Positions 33,725 through 43,539 of a stretch of DNA of 64,000 nt are shown here, piece after piece (within the stretch, counting starts at the first letter, position 1; the number at the start of each line of letters is the position of its first letter). The stretch is from JAFGPL01 sp046485045 (lineage in GTDB: Bacteria > Bacteroidota > Bacteroidia > Bacteroidales > UBA10428): positions 1-64,000 of the forward strand of contig JAWOHT010000007.1 in the NCBI GenBank assembly GCA_046485045.1, read 5' to 3'. Under the pieces are notes generated by a model, which had not been told where the DNA came from, ran no database searches, and saw nothing but the letters and a program-made list of their open reading frames with translations. A program made the position numbers and the translations under genes.

Positions 33725-35968
33725 TCATCGTCTTTTTTTGGAAGCTATCATCAATTGTCCCAGCGCTATTCCCGCATCATTGCACGGGACATTTTGATGC
33801 GAAAATACTTCAAAATTGTTTTTTTCAAGCAGGGCTTCAATTCTTTCAGATATGTATTTGTTCTGAAAGGTGCCCCCGCAAAGAACAACCTTGTTCAAAG
33901 CGTTTTCGCGCCTTATCTTCATAGCAATCTTCAAAATTGTATAAATAACAGTATTATGAAACTTGGTTGCAATAATCTCAACAGGATTCTTTTTCTTAAT
34001 ATCTTCAATGACTTGTTGAAACATCTCTGCAAACGAAATGGTTTCACTTACAGCTATTTCGTACCTTGAACTTACCGAACCAACCGTAAGCGCTTCAAGC
34101 CGCATGGGAGCTTCGGCATGATAAGAGGCCACCGGGCAAACATTAAGCAGAGCTGCCACGGCATCGAAAAGACGGCCTGCACCTGACGATAACGGATTGT
34201 TTATTTTCTTATCAATTGATTCAATGATCAAATCGAGTTTTTTTTCTTCAATGTTGTTCAAAAAAGGTAAATCAAGAAGTTTAATATGGGGGCCAAAAAT
34301 CTGGTAGAGATATGAAACTGCTGTACGCCAGGGCTCCTCAACAGCTTTATCACCGCCGGGAAGAGGAATATATTCGAAATGCTGGTACCTTTCAAAATCT
34401 TTCAGATCACAGATTAAAAATTCGCTACCCCAAATATTTCCATCGGTGCCTAAGCCTGTACCATCGAAACTCACGCCTATTACCTTTTCATCGAGGTTAT
34501 GCTCAGCCATACATGAGGCAATGTGTGCATGGTGGTGCTGAACGGCAATCTTTTTCGTATCCTGCCCGAGTGCATACTTTGTAGAGAGGTAATCGGGATG
34601 CAGGTCGTGGACCAATAATTCAGGACGAAAGCGAAACATCTTTTTAAACTTCTCAATGGTTTCGGTATAAAACGCGTAGGTTTCGATGTTTTTGAGATCA
34701 CCGATATGCTGGCTTAAAATGGCCTGTTGACCTTTGCCAATACAGAAACAGTTGACAAGTTCTGCGCCTGCTGCAAGAATTCCGTCAACATTGCATGAAG
34801 TTTTCACCGGAGAAGGGACGTATCCTCTTGAACGCCTGAAAACTCTCTCTTTTCTGCCGGTGACCCGCACAACCGAATCGTCGGTACGGTTAAATATTTC
34901 ACGGTTATAATAAATAATAGCATCGGCAATATCTTTAAAAACCTCAATTGCCCCTTGCTCATCCATTACAATCGGCTCATCGGCAACATTGCCGCTTGTG
35001 AGCACGAGGGTATGAAGGCTTACATGGTGAAAAAGAAGATAATGAAAGGGCATATAAGGCAGAAATGCCCCTATGGTATTTAATCCCTGTGCCACTGAAC
35101 CAGCCAGGTGATTTTTCACCTCAAGCAACACAATCGGTCTTCTCCAGCTGGTAAGTGATTCTTCTTCGGTTGAATTTACTACGGCATATTCCTTTAAGGT
35201 TTTTAAATCTCTGAAGAGCACGGCAAAAGGTTTTACTTCTCTTTTTTTTGCGGCCCGTAACCGGGCTACTGCCATTTCATCCAATGCATTGCACATCAGG
35301 TGAAAACCACCAGTCCCCTTGAGGGCAATTATTTTGCCATTGCTGAGCATTTCTGCTGCAGAAGCAAGTATATCTTCAAGTGAGGTGAAACGCTTGTTTT
35401 TTGCAATCATATGGTAAACAGGGCCACAATGGTTACAGGCAACCGGTTGTGCATGAAAACGCCGGTCGAGAATATCATCATACTCATTACTGCATATGCT
35501 GCACATTGCATAAGGCTGCATGGTTGTGTTGCGGCGGTCGTAAGGCAGGGCTTTGATGATGGTGAACCGCGGTCCGCAGTTGGTACAGTTTATCAAAGGG
35601 TATGAAAGACGATGAGGTTGGCTGTCTATGTCTTCAAGACAGTCGGGACAAACGGCTATATCAGGGCTTATGCCGGTGATGGCATGTGACCTGTCTTCGC
35701 TGTGTGCAATTGTAAAATCTTTATACAATTGCATAACTATCTCAAATACAGCTACGTTATCCACCTGAGCAGCACCGGGGGTACCGTTTTTAAGACTATC
35801 AAGAAAATTCGATAGATCACTATCATTACCCTGTGCAATGATTTCAACACCATCGGTAATATTCTTAACAGTACCGGAGATATTGTATTTCTGTGCCATA
35901 CGGTAAACATAAGGCCTGAACCCAACCCCCTGTACCAATCCTTCTACCTTAATTTTCAATGCGGCCAT
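33725..35968 (-). CDS. hypF: Carbamoyltransferase HypF
   Basis: HypF makes the carbamoyl group, from carbamoyl phosphate, that becomes the cyanide ligands of [NiFe] hydrogenase. Domain order in 747 residues: acylphosphatase-like (1-90, VEGLVQGVGFRPYVYRMA), two zinc-finger motifs (CPDCLEDI..CTNCGPRF and CSICSNEYDD..CNHCGP), YrdC-like nucleotide-binding domain (about 195-390), and a Kae1-like carbamoyltransferase domain with the metal-binding VQHHHAHIASCMAEH and the late CGGTFQNKYISE. All sites look intact. It is the first gene of hypF-hypC-hypD. Confidence 0.97.
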   Translation of the reverse strand: MAALKIKVEGLVQGVGFRPYVYRMAQKYNISGTVKNITDGVEIIAQGNDSDLSNFLDSLKNGTPGAAQVDNVAVFEIVMQLYKDFTIAHSEDRSHAITGISPDIAVCPDCLEDIDSQPHRLSYPLINCTNCGPRFTIIKALPYDRRNTTMQPYAMCSICSNEYDDILDRRFHAQPVACNHCGPVYHMIAKNKRFTSLEDILASAAEMLSNGKIIALKGTGGFHLMCNALDEMAVARLRAAKKREVKPFAVLFRDLKTLKEYAVVNSTEEESLTSWRRPIVLLEVKNHLAGSVAQGLNTIGAFLPYMPFHYLLFHHVSLHTLVLTSGNVADEPIVMDEQGAIEVFKDIADAIIYYNREIFNRTDDSVVRVTGRKERVFRRSRGYVPSPVKTSCNVDGILAAGAELVNCFCIGKGQQAILSQHIGDLKNIETYAFYTETIEKFKKMFRFRPELLVHDLHPDYLSTKYALGQDTKKIAVQHHHAHIASCMAEHNLDEKVIGVSFDGTGLGTDGNIWGSEFLICDLKDFERYQHFEYIPLPGGDKAVEEPWRTAVSYLYQIFGPHIKLLDLPFLNNIEEKKLDLIIESIDKKINNPLSSGAGRLFDAVAALLNVCPVASYHAEAPMRLEALTVGSVSSRYEIAVSETISFAEMFQQVIEDIKKKNPVEIIATKFHNTVIYTILKIAMKIRRENALNKVVLCGGTFQNKYISERIEALLEKNNFEVFSHQNVPCNDAGIALGQLMIASKKRR

Positions 35969-36055
35969 TGGCTCTCAAATCTATGCCATAATTTGTAAGT
36001 AAACAGATAAATATACGTTTTTTAATTGGCAGAAAGTGTTTAGTGAGTAATCTTT

Positions 36056-36262
36056 TTATTGCAACCTACATTTTTCAAGGTATTTTGCCACGTCCTGAAC
36101 GGCAAGTCTGCCAGCTATTTCACTCATGGGTGTAAGGCATGGCAATTGTCCTTCATCATTTTCGATGGTTTCATAGGCCACGCCCCTGATACCTTTATTC
36201 ATCAACGTTTCGGTAAGGGTGCAGTTTGCTGCCAGGTGCAGATAGGTAAAAAAATCAGGGGA
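36056..36262 (-). pseudogene. ald: Internal fragment of alanine dehydrogenase
   Basis: A 207-base open stretch on the minus strand, running from a stop at about 36263-36265 to the stop at 36056-36058, encodes residues that align closely with the middle of alanine dehydrogenase: FFTYLHLAAN, GIRGVAYETIENDEGQLP and LTPMSEIAGRLAVQDVAKYL. The match covers about residues 91-153 of a protein of roughly 370, including the catalytic His of FTYLHLA. Both ends of the gene are missing and there is no start codon with a ribosome site. It lies in the gap between hypF and a giant kinase gene. This is a decayed remnant; the assignment rests on my recall of the B. subtilis Ald sequence. Confidence 0.85.
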
Positions 36263-36301
36263 CTACTTTTATTACAAGAATTAAGCAAAAAAAACCAATT
36301 T

Positions 36302-39300
36302 TCATCCCAGATACTGAGACATCACCCTGATTAATTTATCTCTTACAATTGGTTTGGAAAGATAGTCGTCAAAATTCTCCTGCCTTATCAGGTGCTCTTC
36401 TTTAGGAAGTGCGTATGCCGTCTGGGCAATAATGGGTACAGAGGTTTTTACCTTTTTTATCTCTTCGGCTGCTTCAAACCCATCCATCTTTGGAAGCTTA
36501 ATATCCATGAGCACCAAATCGATTTTATCACTATTTTTTTTAAAGATTTCAATTGCTTCTTCGCCGTCTTTGGCCCATAAAACTTCAATATTGGTCATTT
36601 TGAGCATTGAGTCAATAACCATAAAATTGGAACCTTCATCTTCTACCACGAGTACCCCGCTTTTAGACCAATTGGGTATTGGCAAACCGGTTGTTGTTAT
36701 CCTGGTTACTTTATTCATTGTGACTTTCTCAGCCACTGTTAGCGGAAGCGAAAAGAAGAACTCTGTGCCCTTTCCTACATCAGAATCGAGCCATATTTCG
36801 CCGCCAAGCCTTTCTACCAGATACTTTGTTATTGACAATCCCAAGCCGGTACCCCGGTATAGGGTCATTGTATCCTCTTCGATCTTCCTGAAACGGTCGA
36901 ATATAATATTGAAGTTCTTTTTTTCAATTCCAATACCTGTGTCTTTAACAAAAAAGGTAACTTTATTGTTCTCTGAAAGCTGTTTGATGCCAAACTCAAT
37001 GTACCCGTTTCGTGTGAATTTTATCGCGTTGTGTATCAGGTTACAGAATATCTGTTTCAGACGCACATAATCTGTGACCAATACAGGCACAGCATTAAGA
37101 AGATCGGCGCTTAACTTTATCGTTACCTGTTGTTTAGAGTTCTGGCCAAGCCTTCGGAGTTCTTCTATGTAAATAAGGTATATTTCATTAAAAAGCTTAT
37201 CGAGCCTTATCTCTGAAAGGGTGATGTCCATCTGGCCTGCCTCAATTTTCGAGAAATCAATAATATCGTTAATAAGATTAAGCAATGTGAAGCCGTTGCT
37301 TTGGATAATCTGGTAAAATTCACGTTTTTCATCCTCCACAATCTGATCTTCGCTGAGCAGGTTTACGAAACCAACAATGGCGTTGAGGGGGGTTCGTATT
37401 TCATGCGACATGTTGGCAAGAAAGGCAGATTTTAACCGGTCGCTTTCTTCAGCTTTTTCTTTTGCTATTTCAAGGTCTTTCGTTCGTTCCTGTACTAAAT
37501 TTTCAAGTTCAAAACGGTGTTTTTCCAGTTCTTCAAACTGGCTTTTTATAATCTCATATGCAGCGGCATTGTCAAGCGCAATGGCGATATACGAAGCCAA
37601 TGATTGCAAGGTGTTCAGGTCTTTTTCGGTATAAGCGTTTTCTCTGTAACTTTGTACAGTGAGAATACCTATTTTCTTGTCCTTCACTGTAAGTGGTAAA
37701 TAAATCAGCGACTTTGGAACAAATGAAGACCGCACCATGAGTTCGGTAATAAAACTTTTATATTCATTCTCGTAATCATTGCTCATAATTATCTGCTGGT
37801 TCTTAAAACATAACACTCCACAGCTGGTAGCATCGTCAAGATAACTTGAAAATGGGGGTATTGAAACGTTATTTTCAATGAGCCTTGAAAATAATATACT
37901 ATTGGTTTTATTGTCAAAAATACCGATGCCAAATACCGAAGTATCAGTAAGCGAACTTACATAATTAAAAATCATATCGTTGATGGCATCAAGGCTTAAA
38001 GTTGATGAAAGTTTTTTACCAAAGTCACTAAGTATCTTTATTTTCTCATAAGATTGGGTTAATTGTTCATTTTGCCTGTGTATCTGGTCTCTTTGCAATA
38101 TAATTTCTACCTTTTGCACCTGTATTTCTTCGTTTCGCGCTAATAGTTCCTCCTGATTGCTTTTCAATTCACAATATGATTTATTTAGTTCAGATGTTCT
38201 TTCTTCAACGGCTAATTCGAGCATCCTCTTTTGCTTTCTCAATTTTTCCGACCTAAGATAGGCATAACCCAGCGAAGCCGCAACGAGCATAAGCAATGTG
38301 ATACCCCTGAACCACCAGGTTTGCCAGAAAGGGGGTAAAACCTTTATGACAAGTTCTGCAGGCTGTTCAGAGCGTATATTATCATAATTTGCTGCATAGA
38401 CCTTAAAGGTGTATTCACCGGCCGGCAAACCAGTGTAGGTAACATAATTGTTGTATGCGTTTGCCGTTATATAATCTTGGTCAAAACCCACGAGCATATA
38501 TTTGTAACTGTTTCGTTCGGGATTTGAGAAATGCAAGGCATCAAACCGCAGGGTAATAATTTTGTCGCTGTTCCGAAGTTTAATTTTCCTGGTCTTGTTT
38601 ATGATATTTTCCAATATAATCCTGCCATTGAATTTAACCCCCACAGGCACACTTCGGTTGTTTATCTGCAAATCTGATATCACAATTTCAGGCCTGAATT
38701 CATTGTCTTTGATCTTGTCCGGATAGAATGAATTAAAACCATTGATGCCGCCAAAATAAAACATCCCATCGGAAGATTTGTAATAAGCATTGTAATTGAA
38801 TTCATTACTCTGTATTCCATCTTTGGTTTCATATACCTGGCAATCAATTTTACCCGGCATAATTACTGCTTTGGCCAACTTAATCAACCCTGAATTTGTA
38901 GATAACCATAAATTCAGTTGATTGTCTTCAAGAATGCCATATACATTATTAAAAGGGTATCCATTTTCGTATGAGTAATCTGTAAAAGAATTTGTTGCAG
39001 CAATATACTTCACCAGTCCCCTGTTGCTTCCTGACCATATGTTTCCCCTGGAATCCTCATATACGGTATAGACTTTTCCGATTAAGGAATCATTTTGAAT
39101 AAAAGTAAATTCATCATTTTTATAGTTATATATCCAAAAACCTCCTAATCCACCCATTAGAATGTCACCAGCGGCATTTTCGAAAATCCCTAAAAAGAAT
39201 TCATGATTATAGCGCCTGAATTTTTGCGAGCCAGATTCAAGAAAACTCAGCTGGCTGGGGAATTCGTACCAATTGCTGTTTGCCAGCACCCAAAGATTAT

Positions 39301-40786
39301 TTCTTGAATCTACATGCACAACATAAACATTATCAGACCACATGCTTGTGCTGTCACCGGGCTTATGCCTGTAATGCCTGAACTTACCAGAACGTGGGGA
39401 ATAGTAATCGAGCCCTCCAAGGTTGGTACCTATCCAGAGGTTCTCATACTTGTCGAGCGCAACCGATTTTACATCATTATAAGAAAGTGAGTTGGTATTT
39501 CGCGGATCATTTATCAGGTATGTAAAGCTATTTGTTTTTTCATTAAAAATATTCAGTCCGTTCTCGGTACCAATGTAAAGAATTCCTTCACTGTCTTTTA
39601 CAAAATTGAAAACAATATTGCTGTTAAGAGAAAACCGGTCGTTTTCCTGCGCTGAAAAATGGGCAATGGGTTTTCTGTCCATATCGGCATAATTCAGGCC
39701 ACCATAATGGGTACCAAGCCAAAGCCCGTTGTTTTTGTCTTTGTAATAACACAAGATGGAGTTGTGCGATATCCGGGAGAATTTATGTTTACTGTCGGCA
39801 TACAAATAAAAAACATTCTTTTCCCTGTTATAAATATAGAGTCCTCCTCTTGTGCCAAGAAAAAGATTGTCTGCGTTGTCTTCAAAAATCACCCTTACCC
39901 TTTCGGTATAAGGATTTTCTGGATCAATTTCAAAATTTGTAATTTTGAAATCATCCGGATTCAATGAACATATACCGCCATTATGGGTGGCAATCCAAAT
40001 AGTTCCCTTGACATCTTCATAAATATTATCAATCCGGTTATCTGTCAGCCCATCTGTGCAATCAGTGTTTTTTTGAATATGCTTAAGTTCACCGGTAGCC
40101 CTGTTTATGAAACATAAACCCCTGTTGAATGAAGAGAACCAGATATTCTCTTTCTTATCTATCATAAGGCATGAAACAGAATCGGATGGAAGATGTAACT
40201 TTTTTGAATTATTTGCATACAATCCGGTTACTTCATTTTTTTCGAGAGAATATACAATAATTCCCTGATACGTTGCTATCCAAAGGTTGTGATCGGTGTC
40301 TTCCTGAATATCGTAGACATTGAGATCGGTTCCGTTTTCCTTAAGTATTACTTTGGTAAAACCATCAATAGACTCATTGTAATAATACAGACCGTGACGG
40401 GTTCCGATCCAGACCCTTCCTTTTGAATCGCAAAAAACTTTGTGAATTAAATTTGAAGGTATCGAATGCGGATCGTCAGTACGATGATAATACACCTTAA
40501 AATCAATGCCATTATACCTGTTGAGCCCGTTGAATGTGGCTATCCACATATAGCCATAGTGATCCTGGCAGATTGAAAGGACCCTGTTGCTCGACAAACC
40601 ATGATCGATAGTTATATGCCTGAATTTCATCTGGTTATGTATCCTGTCATTGTTTTGTGAATACAAACCAACAGAAACATGAAACAAAAGCAGCATTACC
40701 CCTGCCCTTAAGAGTAAATATGGGAACATCTTTGTATTAGCCGGTATTTCAAACAGATATTTGGTAAAGAAAAAAAACATTGTCAA
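36302..40786 (-). CDS. Propeller hybrid sensor histidine kinase with GAF and receiver domains
   Basis: A 1494-residue membrane protein: signal region, about 14 regulator-propeller repeats (residues ~55-720), a Y_Y_Y domain (to ~815, VKVYAANYDN region), a membrane helix (~819-840), a long coiled coil, a GAF domain (~925-1075), HisKA (His1128 in MSHEIRTPLNAIVGF), HATPase (DTGIGI and GTGLGLSITKYL) and a receiver (Asp1428 in LMDIKLPKMDGF). The start is ambiguous: Met1 at 40786 or Met20 at 40729, the latter giving a cleaner signal peptide. No AraC DNA-binding domain follows, unlike gut Bacteroides hybrid systems. It is transcribed away from the hox operon with 212 bases between, so a regulatory link is possible but only inferred. 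Confidence 0.95.
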   Translation of the reverse strand: MTMFFFFTKYLFEIPANTKMFPYLLLRAGVMLLLFHVSVGLYSQNNDRIHNQMKFRHITIDHGLSSNRVLSICQDHYGYMWIATFNGLNRYNGIDFKVYYHRTDDPHSIPSNLIHKVFCDSKGRVWIGTRHGLYYYNESIDGFTKVILKENGTDLNVYDIQEDTDHNLWIATYQGIIVYSLEKNEVTGLYANNSKKLHLPSDSVSCLMIDKKENIWFSSFNRGLCFINRATGELKHIQKNTDCTDGLTDNRIDNIYEDVKGTIWIATHNGGICSLNPDDFKITNFEIDPENPYTERVRVIFEDNADNLFLGTRGGLYIYNREKNVFYLYADSKHKFSRISHNSILCYYKDKNNGLWLGTHYGGLNYADMDRKPIAHFSAQENDRFSLNSNIVFNFVKDSEGILYIGTENGLNIFNEKTNSFTYLINDPRNTNSLSYNDVKSVALDKYENLWIGTNLGGLDYYSPRSGKFRHYRHKPGDSTSMWSDNVYVVHVDSRNNLWVLANSNWYEFPSQLSFLESGSQKFRRYNHEFFLGIFENAAGDILMGGLGGFWIYNYKNDEFTFIQNDSLIGKVYTVYEDSRGNIWSGSNRGLVKYIAATNSFTDYSYENGYPFNNVYGILEDNQLNLWLSTNSGLIKLAKAVIMPGKIDCQVYETKDGIQSNEFNYNAYYKSSDGMFYFGGINGFNSFYPDKIKDNEFRPEIVISDLQINNRSVPVGVKFNGRIILENIINKTRKIKLRNSDKIITLRFDALHFSNPERNSYKYMLVGFDQDYITANAYNNYVTYTGLPAGEYTFKVYAANYDNIRSEQPAELVIKVLPPFWQTWWFRGITLLMLVAASLGYAYLRSEKLRKQKRMLELAVEERTSELNKSYCELKSNQEELLARNEEIQVQKVEIILQRDQIHRQNEQLTQSYEKIKILSDFGKKLSSTLSLDAINDMIFNYVSSLTDTSVFGIGIFDNKTNSILFSRLIENNVSIPPFSSYLDDATSCGVLCFKNQQIIMSNDYENEYKSFITELMVRSSFVPKSLIYLPLTVKDKKIGILTVQSYRENAYTEKDLNTLQSLASYIAIALDNAAAYEIIKSQFEELEKHRFELENLVQERTKDLEIAKEKAEESDRLKSAFLANMSHEIRTPLNAIVGFVNLLSEDQIVEDEKREFYQIIQSNGFTLLNLINDIIDFSKIEAGQMDITLSEIRLDKLFNEIYLIYIEELRRLGQNSKQQVTIKLSADLLNAVPVLVTDYVRLKQIFCNLIHNAIKFTRNGYIEFGIKQLSENNKVTFFVKDTGIGIEKKNFNIIFDRFRKIEEDTMTLYRGTGLGLSITKYLVERLGGEIWLDSDVGKGTEFFFSLPLTVAEKVTMNKVTRITTTGLPIPNWSKSGVLVVEDEGSNFMVIDSMLKMTNIEVLWAKDGEEAIEIFKKNSDKIDLVLMDIKLPKMDGFEAAEEIKKVKTSVPIIAQTAYALPKEEHLIRQENFDDYLSKPIVRDKLIRVMSQYLG

Positions 40787-40916
40787 TTTATTGGACTAAA
40801 AATAGTCTTAAAAATTGAAAAACCGAATAAAAGTGATAAGAAAGTTCTATACATCTGAAAATCAATACTGAAATTTGTAATTAGTACTTATAATCATTAT
40901 AAATTTATAATAACCC

Positions 40917-40947
40917 TTGTAAAAAATCATTTAAAATCTTATTATTG
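40917..40947 (+). promoter_or_regulatory. Candidate promoter of the hox operon
   Basis: TTG at 40917-40919, a 20-base spacer, then TATTATTG at 40940-40947, which differs from TAnnTTTG at one position. It would give a 5' leader of about 45 bases to hoxF. The rest of the 212-base gap to the divergent kinase gene is AT-rich with no other clear element. Confidence 0.5.
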
Positions 40948-40998
40948 TGTGAAACAATTAACAATAAAAAAATTCCTTCCTGAAAAATTATACTCATT

Positions 40999-42801
40999 AT
41001 GGATACTGCAACAATCAAAATCATTGAAAAATACAAGAAGGATAAAACCAGATTGATGGACATTCTGATTGATATTCAGGATGAAATTGGATATATCCCC
41101 CCGCAAAAGATTAGTCAGATTGCAGAAGAGTTGCACATGTCGGAGGTTGATGTGGAGCAAACCATATCTTTTTACCATTTCTTTTCGCTAAAACCCACCG
41201 GCAAATATAACATCTACCTTAACAACAGCGCTGTTGCTGCCATGATGGGAAGGGCAGAAGTGGCCGCCACCTTTGAAAAAGAACTGGGCATTAGGTTTGG
41301 ACAAGTAACTGCCGATGGCATGGCCGGGCTTTTCGACACATCGTGTATCGGTATGAACGACCAGGAACCGGCCGCAATCATCAATAACCTTATATTCACA
41401 AAACTTACACCATTCAGGGTAAAGGAGATCATAAGGGATATCAAGGAGGGCAAGAAGGTTGAAGATATGTTTTCAGCGAGTTATGGAGATGGCAAAAATG
41501 CCACCGAACTAATTAAATCGGTTGTAAGCAACAACATAAGAAAGATGGGGCCGATTCTTGAGAAAAATCATAAGCCGGGCGAAGCGATTAAAAAGATCAT
41601 AAAAATTTCGCCTACCGACGTGATTAATGAAGTTAAGAAATCGAATATCAGGGGACGCGGGGGAGCAGGGTTTCCAACCGGGTTAAAGTGGGAATTCTGC
41701 AGAATTGCCCCCGGCGAAAAAAAATTTATATTTTGCAATGCTGACGAAGGAGAACCGGGAACATTCAAGGACAGGGTTATCCTTACCGAGCTTCCCAGGT
41801 TGCTCTTTGAAGGTATGGTGATTGCCGGATATGCAGTCGGCGCCACCGAAGGTATACTGTATATCAGGCACGAATACAAATACCTCGGACAATACCTCGA
41901 AGACATACTTCAAAAGGCACGTGAAAAAAACTACCTCGGCAAAAACATAGGGGGCAAAAAAGGTTTTGATTTCGATATCAGGATACAGTTTGGCGCAGGG
42001 GCATATGTTTGCGGTGAAGAATCGGCACTCATAGAATCGGCAGAAGGTAAAAGAGGCGAACCCCGTGACCGGCCTCCATTCCCCGTTGAAAAAGGTTATC
42101 TCGACATGCCAACAGTAGTGAATAATGTCGAAACTCTCTGCTCGGTGGTTAAAGTAATACTTAACGGAGGTGAGTGGTACAAATCATTTGGCACGAGCGA
42201 ATCTACCGGTACCAAACTGTTAAGTATCTCCGGCGATTGCCGTTATCCTGGTGTTTACGAAGTGGTATGGGGATTTTCTGTAAATGACATTCTCGACATG
42301 GCAGGAGCTACCAAAGTTGATGTTCAGGCCGTTCAGGTAGGCGGTCCTTCAGGGGCCATTATCGCGCCTAACGAATTTAAGAGAATCTTAGGATATGAAG
42401 ATCTTTCAACAGGCGGCTCTCTGATTATTCTCGGAAACCACCGGGATATTCTGGCAGATGTGGTAATGAACTTTACCGAATTTTTCATCGAAGAGTCCTG
42501 CGGCAGCTGTTCTACCTGCAGAATAGTGCCTTCTATTCTTAAAAAGAAACTTGAAAAAATACTGAATGCCCGGGGGGTGATGCAGGATATTGACGATATG
42601 GTGGAATGGGGAAAAATACTCAGGGCCAGCCGTTGTGGACTGGGACAAACTGCGGCCAACCCCATACTTTCGAGCATAAAGAATTTCAGACATCTTTACG
42701 AAGAAAAAATACAAAAGAACAAATCTTTCGACAGCGGATTTGACCTGAGCATGGCAGTAAAAGAGTCGTGTGAAGCTACAGGCAGGATTCCAAACATTTA
42801 A
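40999..42801 (+). CDS. hoxF: NAD-reducing hydrogenase diaphorase subunit HoxF (NuoE-NuoF fusion)
   Basis: HoxF binds NAD(H) and FMN in the cytoplasmic [NiFe] hydrogenase. The 600 residues hold an N-terminal NuoE-like domain (1-145) and a NuoF-like domain (about 190-580) with the FMN/NADH motifs IRGRGGAGFPTGLKW, CNADEGEPGTFKDR and GAGAYVCGEESALIES, and a [4Fe-4S] site Cys501, Cys504, Cys507 and Cys546. The NuoE-like domain keeps only one of the four [2Fe-2S] cysteines (Cys116, in DTSCIGMND), so that cluster is probably absent. It is the first gene of a five-gene operon; the ATG at 40999 follows a purine-poor leader typical of Bacteroidota. Confidence 0.95.
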   Translation: MDTATIKIIEKYKKDKTRLMDILIDIQDEIGYIPPQKISQIAEELHMSEVDVEQTISFYHFFSLKPTGKYNIYLNNSAVAAMMGRAEVAATFEKELGIRFGQVTADGMAGLFDTSCIGMNDQEPAAIINNLIFTKLTPFRVKEIIRDIKEGKKVEDMFSASYGDGKNATELIKSVVSNNIRKMGPILEKNHKPGEAIKKIIKISPTDVINEVKKSNIRGRGGAGFPTGLKWEFCRIAPGEKKFIFCNADEGEPGTFKDRVILTELPRLLFEGMVIAGYAVGATEGILYIRHEYKYLGQYLEDILQKAREKNYLGKNIGGKKGFDFDIRIQFGAGAYVCGEESALIESAEGKRGEPRDRPPFPVEKGYLDMPTVVNNVETLCSVVKVILNGGEWYKSFGTSESTGTKLLSISGDCRYPGVYEVVWGFSVNDILDMAGATKVDVQAVQVGGPSGAIIAPNEFKRILGYEDLSTGGSLIILGNHRDILADVVMNFTEFFIEESCGSCSTCRIVPSILKKKLEKILNARGVMQDIDDMVEWGKILRASRCGLGQTAANPILSSIKNFRHLYEEKIQKNKSFDSGFDLSMAVKESCEATGRIPNI

Positions 42802-42813
42802 AGAGCAAAAACT

Positions 42814-43527
42814 ATGGAGGCAATAATAAGAATTACAATTGATGGCGTTGAATGCATGGCAAGCCGCGGACAATACATTGTTGAAGCTGCCAAAGAAAAC
42901 GGCATTTATATTCCTACCCTTTGCAACTACCCTGGTGTGAAACCCAAAGGTAGTTGTCGTATCTGCACGGTAAAAGTCAACGGAAAACTCATGACTTCCT
43001 GTACAACTCCGGTTTCACAAGGTATGCTGATAGAAAATTACACATCCGAACTTAATGAATTGAGGAAAGCAATTATCGAACTTTTGCTTGTTGAAGGAAA
43101 CCACTTCTGCCCATCGTGTGAAAAGAGCGGGTTCTGCGAACTGCAAGCGCTGGCTTACAGATTTAAAGTAATGGTACCCAGGTTTCCTTACTCTTTCCCT
43201 TTGCGGAAGGTAGATGCATCGCACCCGAAAATAATCAAAGACCAAAACAGATGCATTCTTTGCAAAAGGTGTATCAGGGCTGTAAAAGATGATAAGGGAC
43301 GCAGCATTTTTGCTTACAGGAGAAGGAGCCACAGAGTAGAAGTAGGTGTGGACTCCAAACTTGGTAAAATGCTTACAGATGAGCTAGCTCAAAAGGCTAT
43401 GGATGTATGCCCTGTGGGTTCTATACTTGTAAAAGAAAAAGGATTTGCCATACCAATTGGTGAACGAAAATATGATTTTAAACCTATTGGCAGCGATATA
43501 GAAAATATGTCTGCTTCAAAATTTTAA
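42814..43527 (+). CDS. hoxU: NAD-reducing hydrogenase diaphorase subunit HoxU
   Basis: HoxU carries the electron wire between HoxY and HoxF and is related to the NuoG N-terminus. In 237 residues: a [2Fe-2S] domain with Cys37, Cys48, Cys51 and Cys63; a His-Cys3 [4Fe-4S] site with His97, Cys99, Cys102 and Cys108; and another [4Fe-4S] site with Cys147, Cys150, Cys153 and Cys199. All ligands are in place. It begins 12 bases after hoxF and is followed 12 bases later by hoxY. Confidence 0.96.
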   Translation: MEAIIRITIDGVECMASRGQYIVEAAKENGIYIPTLCNYPGVKPKGSCRICTVKVNGKLMTSCTTPVSQGMLIENYTSELNELRKAIIELLLVEGNHFCPSCEKSGFCELQALAYRFKVMVPRFPYSFPLRKVDASHPKIIKDQNRCILCKRCIRAVKDDKGRSIFAYRRRSHRVEVGVDSKLGKMLTDELAQKAMDVCPVGSILVKEKGFAIPIGERKYDFKPIGSDIENMSASKF

Positions 43528-43539
43528 ACTGGAACCAAA

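Noticed and set aside
36059..36334. A plus-strand frame of 91 codons in the hypF-kinase gap
   Set aside because: It is the shadow of the alanine dehydrogenase fragment, which lies on the minus strand.
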